From Microcaldota archaeon (GTDB taxonomy: Archaea; Micrarchaeota; Micrarchaeia; Burarchaeales; Fermentimicrarchaeaceae), in contig JAPLWT010000051.1 of NCBI GenBank assembly GCA_026396455.1, positions 1 through 11,059 on the forward strand: a DNA stretch of 11,059 bases. The letters run 5' to 3'. This document shows, one piece after another, positions 6,510 to 11,059 of this stretch. Numbering within the stretch: the first letter of the stretch is position 1; each line of letters starts with the position of its first letter. Below the pieces are notes generated by a model, which did not search any database, was not told where the DNA came from, and was given only the letters and a program-made list of their open reading frames with translations. Position numbers and translations under genes: made by a program.

Positions 6510-7332
6510 AAATATGGCGGATAAGCTAAGGTTAATAAAGAGTTTTGCTAAAGATGATTGCATGGGAAATGGGAAAGAGAGAAAAGTCAGGTATAATACG
6601 GGAGCAGTTCCAAAACGCGAATATGAAGCTGAAGACGAGAGAGTACCGTCAGGAGTAGACGGCTTGGACGACCTTATAGAGGGCGGGTTTGAGAGGAACA
6701 GCGTAGTACTCGTGTGCGGAGATGCGGGAAGCGGCAAAACAACCATGTTGCTCCAGTTTCTTTATAACGGAGCAACGCAGTACGGGGAGCCTGGAATTTT
6801 CGTAACTTTCGAGGAGGGTAAGAAATGGATATACAAGCATGCCCTGCAGTATGGATGGGATTTGAAGGAGCTTGAGGAGAAGAATCTTTTCCGGCTTATC
6901 GAGTACAGGCCGCAGCAGATTGCTGAGATAATAAGAGGCGGCGGCATGATTAAGGATGCCATTGATTCCATGGGGGCAAAGAGGATAGGCATAGACTCGC
7001 TGACATCATACTCCACGCTATTCAAAACTCCATTTGAGGGTAGGGAGGCCGTGCTAGCGCTTTTCAACAGGCTGAGGGATTGGAACTGCACCAGCATGAT
7101 AGTTTCTGAGATAATACTGCAATTCGGCAGCAGGAGGGACGAGGCAGGGGTTGAATTCCTCTCCGACGGAGTCCTGCTTCTTTACTACGCCAGGCAACAG
7201 GATATGAAAGTCAGGGCTATGGAGATACTGAAGATGAGAGGAACGAAGCATTCCGACAAGATATGCCCGTTCAAATTCGGCGATAAAGGCATGGTGATAT
7301 TCCCAAAAGATTCTGTTTTTGGAAGGTTTTAG
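6496..7332 (+). CDS. KaiC-like RecA-superfamily ATPase
   Basis: A single-domain KaiC-type ATPase of 278 residues. An N-terminal region of about 45 polar, basic residues precedes the core. The core opens with VPSGVDGLDDLIEGGF (50-65), a KaiC/RadA hallmark. Walker A GDAGSGKTT is at 75-83, the paired catalytic glutamates are Glu106-Glu107 in VTFEE, Walker B is RIGIDSLT (163-170, Asp167), and the KMRGTKHS segment (246-253) matches the KaiC sensor region. It should bind and hydrolyse ATP and assemble into rings; archaeal relatives are thought to act in signal transduction, but no target is visible. The start is uncertain: ATG at 6496 overlaps the ACT gene, ATG at 6514 would not, and neither has a Shine-Dalgarno site; both are preceded by AAAAAT. 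The gene precedes a degenerate paralogue. Confidence 0.93.
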   Translation: MSKPKNMADKLRLIKSFAKDDCMGNGKERKVRYNTGAVPKREYEAEDERVPSGVDGLDDLIEGGFERNSVVLVCGDAGSGKTTMLLQFLYNGATQYGEPGIFVTFEEGKKWIYKHALQYGWDLKELEEKNLFRLIEYRPQQIAEIIRGGGMIKDAIDSMGAKRIGIDSLTSYSTLFKTPFEGREAVLALFNRLRDWNCTSMIVSEIILQFGSRRDEAGVEFLSDGVLLLYYARQQDMKVRAMEILKMRGTKHSDKICPFKFGDKGMVIFPKDSVFGRF

Positions 7333-7366
7333 TGGTCTGCAAAGGGCGGTCTGTTTCCAAGTGGGG

Positions 7367-7380
7367 GAAGATATTTAAAT
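7367..7380 (+). promoter_or_regulatory. TATA-like promoter of the degenerate KaiC-fold gene
   Basis: GAAGATATTTAAAT, with the TATA part centred near 7375, is about 30 bp before the ATG at 7405 but only 18 bp before the ATG at 7393. That spacing favours the 7405 start on a leaderless mRNA. Confidence 0.55.
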
Positions 7381-7404
7381 CAAATTAGCCTAATGTATTG
7401 GATT

Positions 7405-7977
7405 ATGGAACAAAAATCTGAGAAGGAGATTGAGGAGAAACTCAATAAACTTCCAACTGAATTCATAGCGCTTATATTGTCAACAGCTGACGTGTATAGC
7501 ATTGCGCAGGAGATTGCACTGAAAGTCCTGGTAAAAAACAAGAATATGTGCGGCACTTATATTACTTTCAACAGGCCTTACAGCACCCTGAAGAAAAGTA
7601 TTGATGACCAGGGACTGGACTTATCGAGGCTGTTTTTCATAGACCTGATAACCGAGAGCGCCGGGGGCAAAGCAGAGAGGTGTGCGGATAACAGGTGCTT
7701 CTATGTGAGCTCCCCGAAGAACCTCACTGAGCTTTCCATACTCATCGAGCAGGCAATGCTGCGGCTGCCCAGGGATAAGAGGTTTGTCTTCATAGATTCG
7801 ATAAGCACCATGCTCGTCTACAACGACACGGATACCGTGTTGAGGTTCATACATTCTCTCAGCGGAAAGATGAGACTGCTGGGGATAGCGGGAATAATAT
7901 TCCTGCTTGAGAAGGAGAGCGATCAGAAATTTCTTGCGCAGGTCTCCCAGTTCTGCGATACGGTAGTCACAATCTAG
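7405..7977 (+). CDS. KaiC-fold protein without a P-loop (degenerate RecA-like)
   Basis: A 190-residue protein that follows the KaiC-like core but lacks its ATP-binding loop. Where the neighbour has VVLVCGDAGSGKTT this one reads IALILSTADVYS (21-32), with no glycines and no lysine. The following strand GTYITFNRP (50-58) parallels GIFVTFEEG but has lost the paired glutamates. A Walker B-like strand FVFIDSIST (127-135, Asp131) is kept, as is the later GIIFLLEK strand. It therefore probably cannot hydrolyse ATP by itself; a role as a partner or regulator of the intact KaiC-like protein is an inference. Families of such inactive relatives are widespread in archaea. The ATG at 7405 is chosen over 7393 from the promoter spacing. 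Cys49, Cys93, Cys98 and Cys184 are present without a clear motif. Confidence 0.75.
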   Translation: MEQKSEKEIEEKLNKLPTEFIALILSTADVYSIAQEIALKVLVKNKNMCGTYITFNRPYSTLKKSIDDQGLDLSRLFFIDLITESAGGKAERCADNRCFYVSSPKNLTELSILIEQAMLRLPRDKRFVFIDSISTMLVYNDTDTVLRFIHSLSGKMRLLGIAGIIFLLEKESDQKFLAQVSQFCDTVVTI

Positions 7978-7982
7978 ATACG

Positions 7983-8003
7983 CTTTTATCATTTCCTTTT
8001 TAG
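7983..8003 (+). promoter_or_regulatory. T-rich gap: probable terminator and TATA-like box
   Basis: The 38 bases between the degenerate KaiC gene and the ABC ATPase are pyrimidine-rich. CTTTTAT near 7987 is about 29 bp before the ATPase ATG and can act as its TATA box. The later TTTCCTTTTTAG looks like the T-tract on which archaeal RNA polymerase stops. No Shine-Dalgarno site precedes the ATPase, so a leaderless start is likely. Confidence 0.4.
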
Positions 8004-8015
8004 AATATTACTGCT

Positions 8016-8981
8016 ATGATTATAACCACTAAAGACCTTACTAAAAAATTTGGAAGTCTTACGGCTGTGAACAAACTCAACTTGGAGATTGAGGAAGGCG
8101 AGATATTCGGCCTCCTTGGCCCGAATGGTGCAGGGAAAACCACGACAATATCGATGCTGTGCACACTCCTCAAGCCGACCTCAGGTGCCGCAAAGGTGAA
8201 TGGCTTTGATATCGCAACGCAGCCCTCCAAGGTGAGGTCTTCAATTGGCATAGTCTTTCAGGAGCCCAGCGTTGATGACCTGTTGACAGGCAGGGAGAAC
8301 CTGGAGATGCATGCCCTGCTTTACAAGATACCAAGGGAGATAAGGAAAAAGAGGATAGATGAAGTCATAAGCCTTGTGGGTCTAGAGGACAGGGCTGATG
8401 ACATAACCCGCGTTTATTCGGGTGGGATGAGGAGAAGGCTGGAGCTTGCCAGGGGGCTGATGCACCACCCGAAGGTGCTTTTCCTTGACGAGCCCACCCT
8501 TGGCTTGGACCCGCAGACGAGAGAGCACATCTGGAGTTATATCAAAAAGCTGTCCGAGGAGAATGAGACGACAATGGTCCTCACAACGCATTACATGGAG
8601 GAGGCGGATATGCTCTGCGACAGGATTGCGATAATGGATGCTGGCAAAATTGTCGTTCTGGATAATTCGGCAAACCTGAAGAAAAAGGTTGGCGGGGATA
8701 TAGTTTTGCTCAGGATGGAGGAGCCCAATCTGGAGAGAATAAGGAAGCTCAGCTTCGTCACGGAAGCCGAGATGAAGGATGGCACGGTGCAGATAAAAAT
8801 CAAGGATGTGAGCAAGAACCTCCAGAAACTGCTCTGCAAGGTTGGGGAGATACAATCGGTTGAGGTACGGCAGGTGAGCCTGAATGACGTTTTCATATAT
8901 TATACCGGAAAGGAGATAAGGAGCGGCGAAGAGGAGGGCGGATTTTGGGAGAGGATGGCGCATGCAGAGGTGAACAGATGA
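8016..8981 (+). CDS. ABC exporter ATPase (DrrA/CcmA type), second copy
   Basis: Nucleotide-binding subunit of the second exporter in the window. Walker A GPNGAGKTT (35-43), Q-loop Gln82 in VFQEP, signature YSGGM (134-138), Walker B VLFLDEP (154-160) and switch His192 are all intact. The region after about residue 215 is an accessory domain of the DUF4162 kind, ending near VSLNDVFIYYTGKE; a polar tail with Glu and Gly follows. The length, 321 residues, is normal. It resembles the ATPase at 2541-3539 in architecture and many motifs, but the sequences differ throughout, so they are old paralogues rather than a recent duplication. Its stop overlaps the permease start as ATGA. The substrate is unknown. 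Confidence 0.95.
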   Translation: MIITTKDLTKKFGSLTAVNKLNLEIEEGEIFGLLGPNGAGKTTTISMLCTLLKPTSGAAKVNGFDIATQPSKVRSSIGIVFQEPSVDDLLTGRENLEMHALLYKIPREIRKKRIDEVISLVGLEDRADDITRVYSGGMRRRLELARGLMHHPKVLFLDEPTLGLDPQTREHIWSYIKKLSEENETTMVLTTHYMEEADMLCDRIAIMDAGKIVVLDNSANLKKKVGGDIVLLRMEEPNLERIRKLSFVTEAEMKDGTVQIKIKDVSKNLQKLLCKVGEIQSVEVRQVSLNDVFIYYTGKEIRSGEEEGGFWERMAHAEVNR

Positions 8982-9739
8982 TAGACTGGGATGCGATACA
9001 TGCGGTCTGGCTAAGGGAAATTAAGGTTTACCTCAGGGAAAAGGAGAGGGTCATCTCCTCATTTGTGTCACCAATACTGTGGCTGCTTGTCTTTGGTTCA
9101 GGCCTTGGGGCAAGTGTTTCATTGGAGGGGGTCAGCTACCAGACTTTCATCTATCCGGGAGTTCTGGTGATGTCGCTGCTTTTCACATCCATCTTCTACG
9201 GGATATACATAATATGGGACAGGAAGCTTGATTTCCTCAAGGAAGTGCTGGTTGCGCCGGTCTCGAGGACAAGCATATTCATTGGAAAGATGCTGGGAGG
9301 ATGCACTGACGTTATGATGCAATCCCTCATCCTGCTTATACTGGGAGTATTCATGGGGATTCCTATAACGCCTCTGGTATTCGTATACTCGCTGCTCATC
9401 CTGCTCGTAACATCATTCGCAATGGTCAGCCTCGGCTTGGTGATAGGCTCCAACCTCAAAAATCAGGAAGCATTCAACCTTGTAATAAACTTTCTTATAT
9501 GGCCGCTCTTCTTTTTCAGCGGGGCACTGTTCCCGGTTTCCAACCTCCCGAGCTGGCTGTCAGCACTGACTTACGTAGACCCTGTCACCTACGGGGTCGA
9601 TGCCCTCAGGGGTGTTATACTCGGTGCTCAGAGTCAGGCATTCCCGATGTATGTTGACTTCTCCGTGCTCATCATTTTCTCGCTCGTCATGATGTGGCTG
9701 GGAACCATAAGCTTTGGCAATATGCAGCAGTCTAAGTGA
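8978..9739 (+). CDS. ABC-2 type exporter permease, second copy
   Basis: Membrane subunit of 253 residues with six hydrophobic segments of the ABC2_membrane family. Recognisable parts are the amphipathic N-terminus WLREIKVYLREKERVISSF, the segment YPGVLVMSLLFTSIFYG, the loop RKLDFLKEVLVAPVSRTSIFIGK, the helix 5 region FFFSGALFPVSNLPSW, and DPVTYGVDALRGVIL before the last helix. The start is the ATG at 8978, which overlaps the ATPase stop as ATGA and has AGAGGTGA upstream; the open frame extends 33 bases further left, but only within the ATPase gene. Translational coupling of the two subunits is expected. A thioredoxin-like gene follows after 4 bases, so the transcript probably continues. Confidence 0.93.
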   Translation: MIDWDAIHAVWLREIKVYLREKERVISSFVSPILWLLVFGSGLGASVSLEGVSYQTFIYPGVLVMSLLFTSIFYGIYIIWDRKLDFLKEVLVAPVSRTSIFIGKMLGGCTDVMMQSLILLILGVFMGIPITPLVFVYSLLILLVTSFAMVSLGLVIGSNLKNQEAFNLVINFLIWPLFFFSGALFPVSNLPSWLSALTYVDPVTYGVDALRGVILGAQSQAFPMYVDFSVLIIFSLVMMWLGTISFGNMQQSK

Positions 9740-9743
9740 TACC

Positions 9744-10070
9744 ATGCTCGAAATAAGAGATGAGGATGGGTTGAACAAGTTCTTAGCAGGCGACAAAAAA
9801 GCGCTTGTGCTTTTCTTTGCAAGCTGGTGCCCATACTCCAGGGCTTTCAGACCAATTTTCGAAAGCGGAGTTACAAAAATCAGAGATTGTGCTGCTGCAA
9901 TTGCTGTTGTTGATGAGGACGATAACCCACTGTGGGATAGGTGCGAAGTAGAGTATGTCCCAACAGTTGTTTATTTCAAAAATGGAAAGATTTCGAAGTA
10001 TCTTGCTGAAACAGCAGGCCAGGGGCTCAGCAGAAAGGAGTTGCTCGATTTTCTGAAATTGCTCGGGTAG
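9744..10070 (+). CDS. Thioredoxin-like protein with WCPYS (CxxS) active site
   Basis: A 108-residue protein with the thioredoxin fold: a strand ALVLFFASWCPYSRAF leads to the active-site helix, and the cis-proline comes in YVPTVVYFKNG (Pro73). The active site is Cys29-Pro-Tyr-Ser32; the second, resolving cysteine of classical thioredoxins is replaced by Ser. Cys49 and Cys67 lie elsewhere. Such monothiol members may form mixed disulfides, act as isomerases or merely bind thiols, and are unlikely to be ordinary disulfide reductases. No signal peptide or membrane segment is seen, so it should be cytoplasmic. The ATG at 9744 is preferred to the TTG at 9714, which lies inside the permease gene; AAGTGAT, overlapping the permease stop, is a weak ribosome site. 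Position suggests co-transcription with the exporter. Confidence 0.88.
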   Translation: MLEIRDEDGLNKFLAGDKKALVLFFASWCPYSRAFRPIFESGVTKIRDCAAAIAVVDEDDNPLWDRCEVEYVPTVVYFKNGKISKYLAETAGQGLSRKELLDFLKLLG

Positions 10071-10071
10071 C

Positions 10072-10548
10072 TCATCTGAGCTTAAGCACTGTGTCCTCTT
10101 TTATTTCGTCTATTGAGACCATAGTCATTGTTTTGTCTATTCCTGGGATGGTCCTTATTCTCTCGTTAACGAATTTCCCCAGTTCATGGACATTCCTGAA
10201 TTTTACCTTGATTAAAAGGTCCCATTCTCCGCTGAGTGTATGCGTCTCAAGAACATACGGCAGCGCTGAGACTGCCTCTCCGATGCTTCTCTGGAATGTT
10301 TTTTCCCCTCCAGTGTATCTTGTAGCCACCATTATGAACGCGGTAACTTCAAAACCGAGCTTTTTCTCGTCAAGCACTGCCCTGTAGTTTTTTATAAGCC
10401 TCATCTTCTCGAACTTCTTGATTTTCTCGTGAACCGTGGACATCGGCATGCCCAGTTCCCCTGCGATTTCCTTGAGACTTTTCTTGCAGTCATTCTGGAG
10501 TATTTCAAGAAGCAGCAGATTCTCCTCGTCTGCTAGGATTTTTTCCAA
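10072..10548 (-). CDS. Lrp/AsnC-family transcription regulator
   Basis: A 158-residue DNA-binding regulator. The N-terminal winged helix-turn-helix (about 5-58) includes SLKEIAGELGMPMSTVHEKI, with the recognition helix near 36-48. The C-terminal ligand-binding RAM/AsnC domain (about 68-150) carries the typical SGEWDLLIKVKF strand and the TIPGIDKTMTMVSID segment. Such proteins form dimers to octamers and often sense amino acids. The start is taken as the TTG at 10548: a perfect GGAGGTG lies six bases before it. The GTG at 10557, three codons earlier, falls inside that site and cannot use it. Repeats in the upstream gap look like its operator, so autoregulation is likely. It abuts the convergent thioredoxin gene with one base between the stops. 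The ligand and targets are unknown. Confidence 0.93.
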   Translation of the reverse strand: MEKILADEENLLLLEILQNDCKKSLKEIAGELGMPMSTVHEKIKKFEKMRLIKNYRAVLDEKKLGFEVTAFIMVATRYTGGEKTFQRSIGEAVSALPYVLETHTLSGEWDLLIKVKFRNVHELGKFVNERIRTIPGIDKTMTMVSIDEIKEDTVLKLR

Positions 10549-10554
10549 AGTAAC

Positions 10555-10561
10555 CACCTCC
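10555..10561 (-). promoter_or_regulatory. Strong ribosome binding site that sets the Lrp start
   Basis: GGAGGTG on the minus strand, six bases before TTG 10548. It contains the GTG of the longer open frame, which shows that the longer start is not used. Confidence 0.75.
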
Positions 10562-10565
10562 TTCC

Positions 10566-10576
10566 GTAAATTTTAC
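10566..10576. promoter_or_regulatory. Palindrome in the Lrp leader, candidate operator
   Basis: GTAAATTTTAC is a perfect palindrome around its central base. It lies four bases upstream of the ribosome binding site of the Lrp gene, where a bound regulator would block early transcription. Its GTAAA ends resemble the GTAAT ends of the inverted repeat further up the same gap. Confidence 0.4.
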
Positions 10577-10606
10577 ATAATTCTCCAAGTATAGTCCATT
10601 ATAACC

Positions 10607-10647
10607 GTAATATTTCCATATTTTCTTGATTAAGTTATAAATATTAC
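10607..10647. repeat. Perfect 9-bp inverted repeat, candidate Lrp operator
   Basis: GTAATATTT at 10607-10615 is repeated inverted as AAATATTAC at 10639-10647, with 32 bp between centres, about three helical turns. The right arm overlaps the TTATAAATATT box that probably starts the small gene at 10680. Spaced AT-rich sites on one face of the helix are typical for Lrp-family proteins. The function is inferred from layout only. Confidence 0.5.
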
Positions 10648-10660
10648 TTGTATATATAAT
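10634..10660 (+). promoter_or_regulatory. Candidate promoter of the 47-residue small protein gene
   Basis: Two TATA-like elements are visible: TTATAAATATT centred near 10640 and TATATATAAT centred near 10655. The first predicts a leader of about 14 bases that keeps the GGAGTG site; the second would give a leaderless mRNA. Presence of a good ribosome site favours the first. Confidence 0.5.
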
Positions 10661-10679
10661 TAATCCCGGAGTGTGTAAC

Positions 10680-10823
10680 ATGAAGATAAAACCTGAAAAG
10701 GATGAGTTTGTAAAAGGTCTGCTACAGAGGCTCAGCACAGGAGATGACACCAACGACTTCCACAGCTCGGTTGTTAGATATGCCTTTAGAGGGGTCAGGG
10801 CTAGATTCAAGGGCTTGAAGTGA
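10680..10823 (+). CDS. Small basic protein, 47 residues, unknown function
   Basis: An unrecognised small gene. ATG at 10680 is preceded by GGAGTG with six bases between, and by TATA-like boxes at the expected distance. The protein begins MKIKPEKDEFVKGLLQRLS, a charged helix-like segment, continues through a polar GDDTND turn, and ends in a basic, aromatic stretch with VVRYAFRGVRARFKGLK. It has no membrane segment, no cysteine and a net positive charge. The C-terminal arginines and lysines would suit nucleic-acid or acidic-partner binding, but that is inference. It is transcribed divergently from the Lrp regulator across a gap with operator-like repeats. The signals before it make it more likely than a chance frame. 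Confidence 0.6.
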   Translation: MKIKPEKDEFVKGLLQRLSTGDDTNDFHSSVVRYAFRGVRARFKGLK

Positions 10824-10943
10824 GCTTTGATGATAGCGGCATATAGAGAGGGGAATTAGGAGTGGGTATGCCTGCTGATTTTAAGAATTCTACAGGGTAA
10901 AAATTGATTTGGTACTACAGCTTATGTCATAGCTGGGGTTAGG
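10824..10943. other. Short unassigned stretch after the small gene
   Basis: No gene, tRNA or clear repeat is seen in these 120 bases. If the frame at 10944-11059 is real, this is the gap between two convergent genes. A T-run at 10947-10952 just beyond it could end the rightward small-gene transcript. Confidence 0.4.
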
Positions 10944-11059
10944 TCATTTTTTGTAACATCTTTCATTAATTGTAGTCACAACAGTCATTGGGTAGTACAC
11001 ATTGCTGTTCTCGATTATTATATTGAATTTGTCGGGTTGGGATGTTGTGAAGTTATAAT
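10944..11059 (-). CDS. Possible C-terminal end of a gene cut by the right edge
   Basis: One minus-strand frame is open from the window edge for 37 codons to a TGA at 10946-10944. The translation contains KFNIIIENSNVYYPMTVV and ends in ERCYKK, a strand-rich sequence with plausible codon use (many C-ending codons: TTC, GAC, AAC, TAC). The other two minus-strand frames are interrupted within the same stretch. A chance open frame of this length is not rare, so this is only a candidate; it could be the tail of a beta-rich, perhaps exported, protein. Confidence 0.35.
   Translation of the reverse strand, partial: YNFTTSQPDKFNIIIENSNVYYPMTVVTTINERCYKK

Noticed and set aside
9714..9743. TTG start for the thioredoxin-like protein
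   Set aside because: It lies inside the permease gene; the ATG at 9744 directly follows the permease stop and gives a normal thioredoxin N-terminus.
10549..10557. GTG start for the Lrp regulator
   Set aside because: The GTG is part of the GGAGGTG ribosome site; TTG 10548 has the correct spacing.
10505..10810. Minus-strand open frame of 101 codons across the Lrp/small-gene gap
   Set aside because: It runs through the AT-rich divergent promoter and overlaps both genes; no family likeness or ribosome site.
10919..10934. AGCTTATGTCATAGCT as a hairpin or operator
   Set aside because: Only the outer four bases pair without mismatch; too weak to call.
1..11059. CRISPR array, insertion sequence or prophage
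   Set aside because: No regularly spaced direct repeats, transposase, integrase or phage structural genes were found.

Overview
The window is archaeal. The evidence is a fructose-1,6-bisphosphate aldolase/phosphatase, a cupin-type phosphoglucose isomerase, an archaeosortase, single-domain KaiC-like ATPases, an Lrp/AsnC regulator, a tRNA-Ile(GAU) without encoded CCA, TATA-like boxes about 25-30 bp before many starts, GGTG-type ribosome binding sites, and heavy use of AGG/AGA and ATA codons. I cannot name the lineage; the compact layout would suit either a euryarchaeote or a DPANN-type genome. Several gene ends abut with 0-2 bases between them.

Left part (1-3675): the C-terminal third of a P-type calcium-type ATPase runs off the left edge. 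It meets a leftward block head-on: cupin phosphoglucose isomerase, a half-size EamA/DMT transporter, an ABC-2 permease, its ABC ATPase, and tRNA-Ile. The middle (3676-6042) holds FBP aldolase/phosphatase rightward, then an archaeosortase and a small CxxC membrane protein leftward. FBP aldolase/phosphatase and phosphoglucose isomerase are both steps of archaeal gluconeogenesis, although they are not in one operon.

Right part (6117-10070): a rightward run starts with a tandem ACT-domain protein overlapping a KaiC-like ATPase. A KaiC-fold protein that has lost its P-loop follows. Next comes a second ABC exporter (ATPase and permease overlapping by ATGA), and a thioredoxin-like protein with a WCPYS active site sits 4 bases after the permease. 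An Lrp/AsnC regulator faces this run from the other strand.

Far right (10558-11059): between the regulator and an undescribed 47-residue basic small protein lies an AT-rich divergent promoter region. It carries a palindrome and a perfect 9-bp inverted repeat, which makes it a good candidate Lrp operator. The last bases may hold the C-terminal end of a leftward gene cut by the window edge.

The most interesting items are the Lrp regulator/small-protein pair with its operator-like repeats, the active/degenerate KaiC pair behind the ACT sensor, the CxxS thioredoxin joined to an exporter, and the archaeosortase with no visible substrate. No CRISPR array, insertion sequence or phage gene was seen.
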